Source: Actinotalea soli
GTDB taxonomy: Bacteria; Actinomycetota; Actinomycetes; Actinomycetales; Cellulomonadaceae
NCBI RefSeq assembly: GCF_017565425.1
Contig: NZ_JAGEMK010000001.1
Span: 248,001-312,000 of the forward strand
DNA: 64,000 bases
Direction: 5' to 3'
Of this stretch, positions 40,834 through 48,367 are shown piece after piece. Both the position numbers and the translations under genes were made by a program. Every line of letters begins with the position of its first letter. Within the stretch, counting starts at the first letter, position 1. The notes beneath the pieces were generated by a model. It searched no databases. It worked only from the letters and a program-made list of their open reading frames with translations, and had not been told where the DNA came from.

Positions 40834-41526
40834 TCAGCTGTTCTCCTCGTCGATGAATCGCTGGGCGTAGGCCTCGTCGGTGATCTGCACCGTGCCCGTG
40901 AGCTGGTAGTAGACCCCCGACTCGTCAGTGATCTGCGCCGAGCCCAACCACGGGTCGGAGAAGCCGGGCACCTGGGCGAGCTGCTCGAGCCAGTCCGCGG
41001 TGTCCGGAAGGGTGAGGGAGCGGGCCGTGAACGTGAGGGTCCCGACGCTGGGCATCTGCAGCGGGTCGATGGGCGCGGCCGCCGGGGAGGTCGGGGTCGC
41101 CGCGCTCACGCCGAAGGTGTCGAAGCTGACGCCGGCCGGTGCGGTGGCCGCCACGGCGCGCAGGTACGGGCGCCAGAGCACCTCGGTGGACATCCCGAGC
41201 TCGCGGGCCTCGGTGGCCTCCGAGAGCTGGCCGAGGACCCTGGGCACCTCGGCGTACTGGGCCTGCTCGGCCAGGAGCGCCTGGTTGGTGTCCTGCACCT
41301 CGGTGAGCTCGTTCTGGGCCTGGGTCGCGGCGAACGAGGCCGACACGAACAGGAGCCCTGCGACGAGGATCACGACCAGCACGGTGATCCCGAGCCAGGT
41401 CTTGACCCGGCCGAGCTGTCGACCCGCCCGGACCTCGGGGGGCAGCAGGTTGACCTGGGGCAGCGGGGAGGCACCAGGGACCGCGGCACGCGTGCGCACG
41501 GGAGCTGGTGGGGCGGTGGTGGTCAC
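40834..41526 (-). CDS. pilN: Type IV pilus inner-membrane protein PilN
   Basis: 230 residues, GTG start overlapping the pilM stop (GTGA). The cytoplasmic N terminus carries PLPQVNLLPPEV, the family motif that binds PilM; one membrane helix (about 46-68) is followed by a coiled coil (NELTEVQDTNQALLAEQAQY) and an alpha/beta extracellular domain. The open frame continues upstream as a pilM shadow. Confidence 0.88.
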   Translation of the reverse strand: MTTTAPPAPVRTRAAVPGASPLPQVNLLPPEVRAGRQLGRVKTWLGITVLVVILVAGLLFVSASFAATQAQNELTEVQDTNQALLAEQAQYAEVPRVLGQLSEATEARELGMSTEVLWRPYLRAVAATAPAGVSFDTFGVSAATPTSPAAAPIDPLQMPSVGTLTFTARSLTLPDTADWLEQLAQVPGFSDPWLGSAQITDESGVYYQLTGTVQITDEAYAQRFIDEENS

Positions 41527-42584
41527 GCGGCAACTCCAAAGGCCAGGCCGACGGGGATCGCCAGCATCGAGCTCGAGGACGGCAGGTTCCGCTCGGCGGC
41601 ACCGGAGACCTTGAGCGTGGCGAGCGGGTCGCCGAAAGCCACGGGGAGCCTGCTCGCGGTCGACAGGTACTGCCCGAGCCCGGGCAGCAGCCCACCGCCA
41701 CCGGTGAGCAGAGCCACGTCGATCCCGGCGCCCGGGTTGTTGCCCGCGTAGTAGACGAAGGTGTTGCGGACCGCCTCGACCAGGGTGCGGGTGACCTCGC
41801 CCACCGCCGCGGCACCCGCGGAGAGCTCGGGGGCGACCGAGTACCCGACGCCGATCTCGGACTTGAGGCGCTCGGCCTCGGGGCCTGCGATCTGCATCTG
41901 GCCGGCCAGCGCGTCGGTGACGTCCTGCCCGCCCGAGGGCAGGGTCCGGGCGAAGCGGGGCACACCCTGCGCGGAGATGATGACGTTGGTCGTACGGGCG
42001 CCGACGTCGACGAGGGCGACGACCTTCTCGGCGTTCTCCCCTCGAGCCATGGCACGCAGCAGCGCGAAGGCGTTGAGGTCCACCATCTGGGGGTGCAGGC
42101 CCGCGCTCTCCGCGGCCATGACGTTGGACCGCACCGTCTCGCGCGAGGCGGCGACGAGCATGCCCTGCACGGTCCGCCCCGAGGTCCCGACGTACTCGCC
42201 CACGGGGTAGTAGTCGAGCAGCGCGTCCTCGACCGGCATCGGCAGGAGCTCCTGCACGTGGAACGGCAACGAGGCCCGCAGCTGGTGCATCGGCAGCCAC
42301 GGGAGGTCGAGCTCACGCACGATCACCCGCGGGTTGCCCACGCCGAGCACGACGTCCCGGGTGCTGAACTTCGCCCTCCGCCACAGGTCGCGCAGCGCCG
42401 ACGCCACCGTCTCGGGCTCGGACACCTCGGCGTCCATGACGGCGCCAGCAGGCAGGCCGACCTCGGCGTACCGCACGAGCGTCGGCTGGTGCTTGCCCGT
42501 GGGGCCGCCTGGTCCGAACTCGACCTCGGCCGCCCTGACAGCGGTCGAGCCGATGTCGAGACCGACCACTCGCGATTTCGCCAT
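41523..42584 (-). CDS. pilM: Type IV pilus actin-like ATPase PilM
   Basis: 353 residues. Cytoplasmic FtsA-like protein that binds PilN. Seen: VVGLDIGSTAVRAAEVEF (phosphate 1), VALVDVGARTTNVIIS (phosphate 2), ALLTGGGGLLPGLGQYL (adenosine). The ATG at 42584 (MAKSRVVGL) follows a GGAGAGA; the longer open frame is a pilD/pilX shadow. First gene of the pilMNO unit, behind a sigma-28-like promoter. Confidence 0.92.
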   Translation of the reverse strand: MAKSRVVGLDIGSTAVRAAEVEFGPGGPTGKHQPTLVRYAEVGLPAGAVMDAEVSEPETVASALRDLWRRAKFSTRDVVLGVGNPRVIVRELDLPWLPMHQLRASLPFHVQELLPMPVEDALLDYYPVGEYVGTSGRTVQGMLVAASRETVRSNVMAAESAGLHPQMVDLNAFALLRAMARGENAEKVVALVDVGARTTNVIISAQGVPRFARTLPSGGQDVTDALAGQMQIAGPEAERLKSEIGVGYSVAPELSAGAAAVGEVTRTLVEAVRNTFVYYAGNNPGAGIDVALLTGGGGLLPGLGQYLSTASRLPVAFGDPLATLKVSGAAERNLPSSSSMLAIPVGLAFGVAA

Positions 42585-42629
42585 GGATTCTCTCCGCCTC
42601 TGATGGTTGTCCAGCACGCATGCAGATTC

Positions 42630-42660
42630 CTTATCGGTGCAGGCGTGTGCATCCTTGAGG
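42630..42660 (-). promoter_or_regulatory. FliA/WhiG-like promoter of pilMNO
   Basis: CCTCAAG and CGATAAG on the minus strand, 17 bases apart, about 46 bases before pilM. Same boxes and spacing precede pilT. The -10 (ACCGATAA) matches sigma-28 promoters. Confidence 0.6.
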
Positions 42661-42718
42661 AAAACCACCCGATCGCCTCGGCCGCCGTGGACCCGGCTGC
42701 TCGACGGGGCCCCGGGCT

Positions 42719-43540
42719 CTAGAGGATGAGTCCGAGATAGGCCGACCAGAGCGTGTCGCCCCAGGCGATCCCGATCGCCGCTCCGGCCACCATCCACGGG
42801 CCGAACGGGATGCCGGACTTGCGGCCCGCGCGGCCAGCCAGGACGAGACCGACGGCGAAGGCGCCGCCGACGAGGAAGGCCGAGAAGGCTCCGATGACGA
42901 GGGCGCCCCAGCCGAGCCATGCGAGACACAGACCCAGCACGCCGGCGAGCTTGACGTCCCCGAACCCCATGCCGCGCGGGTACACCACGAGCAGCAGGAA
43001 GTAGAGGAGGAACAGGATGAGGCCGCCGATCCCCGCGCGCAGCAGGCTGCCCCACTCCCCCGTCGCCCAGCTCGCCACCGCCAGGAGCACCACGGTCACA
43101 CCGTAGGAGGGGAGCACGATGACGTCGGGCAGCCGGTGGACGTCGATGTCGATCACCGTGAGCACCAGGCCGACCGCGGCGAGGTACAGGAAGGCCGGCA
43201 GCGCCCACACGCCCGGCGCCTCCACGCCGAAGCGCAGCGACACGAGCACGAAGAGGACCGCAGTGGCGAGCTCGACGAGCGGGTAGCGCCGCGAGATGGG
43301 CGCCCCGCAGTCCCGGCAGCGTCCGCGCAGGACCAGCCAGGAGAGGACCGGGATGTTGTCCCGCCGCCGGAGCGCGTGCCCGCACTGGGGGCACGCGCTC
43401 GGTGGCGAGACGATCGACTCCCGTCGCGGGACGCGCCACGCCACGACGTTGAGGAAGGAGCCGATGAGCAGGCCGAGCAGCCCGATCAGGACGTGGGCGG
43501 CGACGAGCGTCGGCCCGGTCAGGACGGGCAGGTCGGTCAT
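42719..43540 (-). CDS. pilD: Prepilin peptidase (leader peptidase/N-methyltransferase)
   Basis: 273 residues. Cuts the leader of PilA and minor pilins and methylates the new N terminus. Seen: an early CPQCGH ... CRDCGAPISRRYP zinc-type four-cysteine domain (about 50-85), six to eight membrane helices, and the two catalytic aspartates in VIDIDVHRLPD and GMGFGDVKLAG. One base after the lectin-bearing pilX-like gene. Confidence 0.94.
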   Translation of the reverse strand: MTDLPVLTGPTLVAAHVLIGLLGLLIGSFLNVVAWRVPRRESIVSPPSACPQCGHALRRRDNIPVLSWLVLRGRCRDCGAPISRRYPLVELATAVLFVLVSLRFGVEAPGVWALPAFLYLAAVGLVLTVIDIDVHRLPDVIVLPSYGVTVVLLAVASWATGEWGSLLRAGIGGLILFLLYFLLLVVYPRGMGFGDVKLAGVLGLCLAWLGWGALVIGAFSAFLVGGAFAVGLVLAGRAGRKSGIPFGPWMVAGAAIGIAWGDTLWSAYLGLIL

Positions 43541-43541
43541 C

Positions 43542-45146
43542 TCAGGGGATCTCCTGGTATCCGTCCAGGGAGGCCTGGATCGAGGTGGGCGGCGCGTTCC
43601 ACTTCTGCCCCAGCCCCGAGTTGCACTGCGTCACCGTGATCTTGGACCAGGCGTCGTACTTGTCCCCCAGGGAGATGCAGCGGCCCCAGTGGTCACGGAA
43701 GGTGTAGGAGTCACCGTAGTTCCCGGTATTGGCGTAGCGGACCCATTTCTGGTTGTTCGCCGCAGCGTTGCACGCGTTGGTCAGGGTGACGTAGCCACCG
43801 TCGACGTTGGGTGAGACCAGGCATCGACGATCAGAGGCACTCCCTCCGTTGCGGACGTAGATCTGCTGCGGAGCAGACACCCCGACCTCGTCCGTCGGTT
43901 CTGCGTAGTACCACTTGTGGTTCCAGTTCAGACGAGAGCCCCCCGACGGGTCCTGCTTGCACGGGTAGACGATCATGAAGGCCTTGAGCGGGTCCTGATC
44001 CGTGACGTCGAAGCAACGGCCGAACTCGAGGTAGTTGACGATCTGGATCGTCTCGATCCCTGCAGCGCCCGCACCGACACGCGGGTCGGGGTTGAAGGAC
44101 CCCCACTCGTTGTTGCTCGCAGCCTGGTTCCACACGTACAGGTAGCGCCCGTTGACGACGTCCGATCGCACCCCGCTCGAGAGCCAGAAGTTGCTGTACC
44201 CGCCCGAGATGGGGTTCTGCTGACCGCGCCAGATCGCACCGCCCTCCCAGCTGAACAGCTGGTTCCATCGTGACGAGGACGTGTCGGGTACGCACACCTG
44301 CAGGGTCGCGAGCACAGGCGTCGCGCCGTTCGGGGTACCGGTCACGCACAAGGGCTCCTGGCCCGTGCCGGGGACGGTCGTGCTCGCCAGCTTGATCCGG
44401 TAGTCCTTGGCGTAGAGCCAGAGCTGGTGCACGTCATCCGTCCCGCAGGTCACCGACGGGACGTACTTGACCAGGGCGCCGACCGTCGCCGACTCGGCCT
44501 CGAGGCAGAAGCGGTCGGGGGTGTAGGCCGGCCGCCTGTCGTAGCTGTAGATCAGCCCGCCCGGGATGTTGTTGTTGGTGATCTGGAACTCGTAGACCAC
44601 CTGGACGGTGCGGTCCCCCGCGCCGGCCGCCATACCGGCGACCCCTTCGCCCAGACCCTCCGAGGTCACCAGGGCGTAGGTGGGATCCCCCGTGGGTCCC
44701 GACCCCGGGGTGCAGCCCATCGCGTTGCTCGCGAGCCATGACTCGCTGCGTCCCGTGGGGCTCTCGAGGTAGTACCGGATCGTCGCGGCGTACCGCAGAC
44801 CGTCGTCCGCGCCGCCGACCGGCCCCTCGGCGGTGCAGGGCAGCTTGTTGGTGTCTCCGTAGACGGTGTTGGTCACGTCAGGAGCTGAGTCCGCGGTGCG
44901 GATCTGCCCGACGACGGCGTTCACCCCGGCCTCTGCGGCGAAGACCGTCTGGCTGCTCGTCCGGGCGAAGGAGGTCGGCACGAGCTGGGAGAGCAGGACC
45001 CCGAGCAGGAGGATGCTGAGCATGGCTGTGAGCATGATGGCGATCAGGGTCGTCACCATCGCCATGCCGGAGTCGTCGCGCCGCAGAGCCCGGCCCATCC
45101 CCGCGCACCGCGCAGCACGGGCGGCGGGGGTCGTCAGAGTGATCAC
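43542..45146 (-). CDS. PilX-like pilus assembly protein with ricin-type lectin repeats
   Basis: 534 residues, GTG start overlapping the upstream pilW-like stop (GTGA). Residues 25-55 (DDSGMAMVTTLIAIMLTAML) are a PilX-like type-IV-pilin-class anchor. From about residue 220 there are five or six repeats with a Cys, a hydrophobic strand, a second Cys and a QxW-type ending: DDVHQLWLY, SSRWNQLFSW, NHKWYY, NNQKWVRY and GQKWNAPP. Examples of the Cys starts are RCFDV, RCLVS and RCISL. This is the ricin B-type (beta-trefoil) signature; two trefoils are possible. Family knowledge: such domains bind sugars. It is likely an adhesive minor component of the pilus. The extra open frame upstream is a shadow. 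Confidence 0.82.
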   Translation of the reverse strand: MITLTTPAARAARCAGMGRALRRDDSGMAMVTTLIAIMLTAMLSILLLGVLLSQLVPTSFARTSSQTVFAAEAGVNAVVGQIRTADSAPDVTNTVYGDTNKLPCTAEGPVGGADDGLRYAATIRYYLESPTGRSESWLASNAMGCTPGSGPTGDPTYALVTSEGLGEGVAGMAAGAGDRTVQVVYEFQITNNNIPGGLIYSYDRRPAYTPDRFCLEAESATVGALVKYVPSVTCGTDDVHQLWLYAKDYRIKLASTTVPGTGQEPLCVTGTPNGATPVLATLQVCVPDTSSSRWNQLFSWEGGAIWRGQQNPISGGYSNFWLSSGVRSDVVNGRYLYVWNQAASNNEWGSFNPDPRVGAGAAGIETIQIVNYLEFGRCFDVTDQDPLKAFMIVYPCKQDPSGGSRLNWNHKWYYAEPTDEVGVSAPQQIYVRNGGSASDRRCLVSPNVDGGYVTLTNACNAAANNQKWVRYANTGNYGDSYTFRDHWGRCISLGDKYDAWSKITVTQCNSGLGQKWNAPPTSIQASLDGYQEIP

Positions 45147-45772
45147 GGTCGCTCCAGGAGGTTGGTGCACACAGAGGTCTCGGTCGAGGCCGCGCCGCTG
45201 TTCCGGGCGACGAAGACCGTGCTGATGTCGGCACCGGGTTGGGCGTCGTCGCCGCCCTCCCCGAGACCGGCGTCGAGGGACACGGCGAGCTGCTGACGGC
45301 TCCGTCCGCCACCGACCGGGTACAGGGTGAACGGGGGGTGCGTCGTGAGGTCGTTGCGGATCTCGGTCGCGACGGTGCTCCAGCTGCTGCGGGTCGCCGA
45401 CGGAGTCTCCCGCCAGGTGCGCTGCTGCAGGACCCGGTTGGTGGGGTCCACCCGCCACTGGGTGCACAGCGGGGCGAGCCCGTTCGGCTGCGCCTCGGTC
45501 CGGAACTCGACGTAGTGAGCCCCGCTGGCACCGACGCCGGGGAGGTTCACCGCGGAGGCGTACCGGATCTGACGGTCCATCGTCTGGAAGGCGCGCCGGA
45601 CGGAGTCCCCCGCCGCGGTGATGTCCTGCGCCCGGGACGTGCTGCGGGTCATGGTGATGAGCCCGCCGAAGAACACCGCGAGGACGACGGTGAAGATGCC
45701 CATCGACACCAGCAGCTCGATGAGGGTCATGCCCTCGTCACGCGCGCGGAGGCGCCTGCGCATACCGCTCAT
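45143..45772 (-). CDS. Minor pilin, PilW/GspJ-like
   Basis: 209 residues. Short basic leader then EGMTLIELLVSMGIFTVVLAVFF, a class III/IV prepilin N terminus with the Glu+5-type residue (MTLIE). The rest is an alpha/beta pseudopilin head with two or three cysteines (ending ETSVCTNLLERP). Overlaps the pilV-like stop by one base (TGATG). Likely part of the pilus priming complex with its neighbours. Confidence 0.82.
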   Translation of the reverse strand: MSGMRRRLRARDEGMTLIELLVSMGIFTVVLAVFFGGLITMTRSTSRAQDITAAGDSVRRAFQTMDRQIRYASAVNLPGVGASGAHYVEFRTEAQPNGLAPLCTQWRVDPTNRVLQQRTWRETPSATRSSWSTVATEIRNDLTTHPPFTLYPVGGGRSRQQLAVSLDAGLGEGGDDAQPGADISTVFVARNSGAASTETSVCTNLLERP

Positions 45773-47628
45773 CAGGGTCTCCGGAAGCTGTAGGTCACGG
45801 TCACCGTCTCGGAGCGCAGCTGCGACAGCGCACCGCTGCCCTCCAGGTAGTAGGTGAAGGAGCAGTTCCGCTGCGCCCCACCCTGCGGGATGGTCGGCAG
45901 CACCACCTGGATCTCCCCCTGGGCGAGGCGTGCCTGGGTGGGGAACGTGCCGCAGTCGGCAGGGACGGGCGGCGAGGTACGCACCGTGACGGCCGAGGCC
46001 GTCGTGTAGACGCTCGGGGCGTCGTTGAGCCCCACTGCGAAGCCGGTCGTCTGGTTGTGGTTGCGCACCGGGAACACATCGGGGCGCGCGACCGGGACCA
46101 CCCGCAGGGTCACCGTCTTCGGGTCCGAGGTCGCCCCACCCTCACGCGACACCACGTACCGGAAGGTGTACTCACCGACGACGTTGAGCATGGGGCTGAA
46201 CTCGACGTTCGCCCCCCGGTTGCTGGTCCCCGCTGCTGTCGTCTGGGTGTAGGGGACCCCGTCCACCCGAAGGCTTCCTGCGGCAGGTCGAGGGCCCGTG
46301 ATCGTGATGCCGACCCGGGACCTGTCGTCGACCCCGGTGAGCAGGGTCTCCGTCAGGGAGGTCCACACGTCGGCGGTCGACGACCGCGCATTCATCACGA
46401 TGGTGTGGTCCTGGGTGTTGAGCGAGTCGATCAGGATGGTCACCCGTGCCGGCTCGCTGACCTGACCGGAGGCGTCGGTGTAGGTGTACATGAAGGAGTC
46501 CGTCCCGGTCGGGACGCTCGGGGTGTACGTCACCGTGAGGCCCGAGACGGCGACGGTGCCGCTCGTCGGCGCGGAGGAGATCTGGATGCTCGCGGGGGTG
46601 CCGTTGTCGTTCGCGAGGAGGTTGAGGGTTGTGCCGACCCCGGAGCGCACCTGGTAGGAGTCGTTCGCGGCGAGCGGCTTGACCGAGACGCGGACCGTCG
46701 CCGGGTCCGACTGCCTGCCGGCACGGTCCTTGATCCGGTAGGTGAAGGGGTAGATCCCCGAGCCCGTCGCCGGGGCCCGGTAGGTGACGACCCCGTTGCT
46801 GGCCACCGAGACGGTGCCCTGTCCCGCAGCCGGGTACGTCATCAGGAGGACCGGGTTCGAGGTCACCGGCCCGATGACGTCGTTGTCGAGCACGGGGATC
46901 GCGATGGTCTCGCCGTGCAGCGCGTCGGCGAAGTCCTCCACCGCGATGGGGTCGACGACCTGGTTCCAGGTCAGGTCCGAGGAGCGGTCGATCAGACCGC
47001 TCAGCTGGTAGGTGCACACGCCGCTGGTGCACTCCCCCGCCGTCGGTGCCCAGGTGACCACCGTGATGACACGGAGCAGGCGGATCATGCCTGCCGGCGT
47101 GCTGTCCTCCGGGAGGACGCTCGCCACGCTGGGCAGGGTCGTGCACGGCTGGTCGGGGGCGAGGACGTCGCCCTTGCGGTAGCAGACACCGACCAGCGTG
47201 GTGGCGAGGTACTTCTGACCGGAGTGCGTGTACTCGTCTTCGATCGGCACGGCCGCGTTGTTTGAGTTAGTCAGGCTCAGGGACGGGTCCCAGATCGGGT
47301 AGGTGTCGTCGAGCCCCTCAGCGCCAGCTGCTTCGAGGCGGTTCCATGCCGCCTCGACGTCCGCCTGGCGGCGCCCGGCGGCCAGGGCCGAGCTCGTCGT
47401 CCCGAGGCTCGCGACCGGGTTGACCGCGTAGGCCCGCTCCATGGCCTCGTTGGCGACCGCAACCGCGTTCTGGGACCGCTGCAGGTGGCTCGTGGTGCGG
47501 GTGCCCTCGATGAAGAAGTACAGCGCTGCCGTGGCGACGATCCCCAGCAGGACGAGCGAGACGATGACCTCGATCAGCGTGAAGCCGGCGTCGGCGGGTG
47601 CGCGCCGGTCTCGCATGCAGCGGTTCAT
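45772..47628 (-). CDS. Large minor pilin (PilV-like) with about four Ig-like domains
   Basis: 618 residues; most minor pilins have 120-220. ADAGFTLIEVIVSLVLLGIV (residues 12-31) is a canonical prepilin leader/helix. Residues ~35-225 form the head. Then come Ig-like domains: ~228-318 (AIPVLDNDVIGPVT), ~319-408 (NLLANDNGTPAS), ~415-513 and ~515-618; the first two carry the LxND motif of bacterial Ig/cadherin-like adhesin repeats. ATG 47628 (MNRCMRDRRA) has GAAGGA six bases upstream; ATG 47616 is possible. Likely a stalk or adhesin on the pilus tip. Confidence 0.83.
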   Translation of the reverse strand: MNRCMRDRRAPADAGFTLIEVIVSLVLLGIVATAALYFFIEGTRTTSHLQRSQNAVAVANEAMERAYAVNPVASLGTTSSALAAGRRQADVEAAWNRLEAAGAEGLDDTYPIWDPSLSLTNSNNAAVPIEDEYTHSGQKYLATTLVGVCYRKGDVLAPDQPCTTLPSVASVLPEDSTPAGMIRLLRVITVVTWAPTAGECTSGVCTYQLSGLIDRSSDLTWNQVVDPIAVEDFADALHGETIAIPVLDNDVIGPVTSNPVLLMTYPAAGQGTVSVASNGVVTYRAPATGSGIYPFTYRIKDRAGRQSDPATVRVSVKPLAANDSYQVRSGVGTTLNLLANDNGTPASIQISSAPTSGTVAVSGLTVTYTPSVPTGTDSFMYTYTDASGQVSEPARVTILIDSLNTQDHTIVMNARSSTADVWTSLTETLLTGVDDRSRVGITITGPRPAAGSLRVDGVPYTQTTAAGTSNRGANVEFSPMLNVVGEYTFRYVVSREGGATSDPKTVTLRVVPVARPDVFPVRNHNQTTGFAVGLNDAPSVYTTASAVTVRTSPPVPADCGTFPTQARLAQGEIQVVLPTIPQGGAQRNCSFTYYLEGSGALSQLRSETVTVTYSFRRP

Positions 47629-47683
47629 CGTCCGTCCTTCACTGGATGTGACAGGCCTGTCGACCGAGTCTTCTTCCGTACGC

Positions 47684-47723
47684 CGGATGGGCCGGGGCCG
47701 CATGTGTGGCCCCGGCCCATCCG
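47684..47723 (-). terminator. 16-bp hairpin after pilA
   Basis: Arms 47684-47699 and 47708-47723 pair perfectly with an 8-base loop, directly after the pilA stop and before the minor pilin genes. No T tract. It may let pilA be made in excess of the minor pilins that follow. Confidence 0.7.
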
Positions 47724-47734
47724 TACCTGTCAGA

Positions 47735-48193
47735 TCAGGGAGCGGTGCAAGGGGCGCTGCCCAGGCCCCCGGTCAGGCTGTTGTAGGTGATGACCGTGCT
47801 CGCCGTGGTCGACGAGGCGTTGCCGTCCGGGTTGGTGCCACGCAGGCAGTAGCCCCCGCTGAGCGCGGTGTAGGTCACGGTGTTGCCCGAGCTGATCGCA
47901 ACCGAGGTGGGCGTTGCACCGGTTCCGGGCGGCGTCAGGGTGACGTCGGCGCCGGAAGCACCGCCGCCGAAGGTCGGGTAGGCCTGGTGGTCGACGTAGA
48001 TGGTCTCGACCGAGGTGGCGATGGTGCGCAGGTCGGACTTGATCGAGGCGTCGACCGCCGACTTGCGCTGGTTGAGGAAGACCGGGATCGCGATCGCCGC
48101 GAGGATGCCGATGATGATCATGACGACGAGGAGCTCGATCAGGGTGAAGCCCTGGTCCTTCTCCTCGATGGACTTGCGGATGCGAGCAATCAC
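47735..48193 (-). CDS. pilA: Major type IV pilin PilA
   Basis: 152 residues, GTG start. Leader MIARIRKSIEEKDQG is cut before FTLIELLVVMIIIGILAAIA, the classic type IV pilin helix with Glu5. The head (about 55-152) contains a C-terminal Cys pair (YCLRGTNP and SAPCTAP) for a D-region disulphide. AAGGAG lies eight bases before the GTG. Own promoter and leader hairpin upstream; terminator hairpin downstream. Confidence 0.93.
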   Translation of the reverse strand: MIARIRKSIEEKDQGFTLIELLVVMIIIGILAAIAIPVFLNQRKSAVDASIKSDLRTIATSVETIYVDHQAYPTFGGGASGADVTLTPPGTGATPTSVAISSGNTVTYTALSGGYCLRGTNPDGNASSTTASTVITYNSLTGGLGSAPCTAP

Positions 48194-48231
48194 GAGATGC
48201 TCTCCTTCGGTGTCAGGACGAATGGTGTGAG

Positions 48232-48250
48232 GAATCGGGCCAGCCGATTC
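48232..48250 (-). promoter_or_regulatory. Hairpin in the pilA 5' leader
   Basis: GAATCGG / CCGATTC pair over 7 bases with a CTGGC loop, inside the leader transcribed from the sigma-28-like promoter. It could stabilise the pilA mRNA. Confidence 0.35.
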
Positions 48251-48288
48251 AGGCCTGCGGGGTACTGCGCTTCCTGCCTTGCATGTCC

Positions 48289-48319
48289 TTCATCGGGCGC
48301 AGGACTGGCCACCTTGAGC
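48289..48319 (-). promoter_or_regulatory. FliA/WhiG-like promoter of pilA
   Basis: GCTCAAG and CGATGAA on the minus strand, 17 bases apart; about 95 bases before pilA. Weaker match at the -10 than the pilM and pilT copies. Confidence 0.5.
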
Positions 48320-48367
48320 GGTTCTGGCCGTTTCGCCAGATCTTCACCCGATAGGCCGAGCGAGTGG

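Noticed and set aside
40834-42300. Longer reading of pilN starting far upstream inside pilM
   Set aside because: The upstream part is a frame shadow of pilM; the GTG overlapping the pilM stop gives the correct family N terminus (VNLLPPEV near the start).
48194-48367. A c-di-GMP riboswitch in the pilA leader (because of a GAAACGG near a hairpin)
   Set aside because: The conserved GEMM aptamer core and tetraloop/receptor are absent, and the GAAACGG lies upstream of the predicted transcription start.
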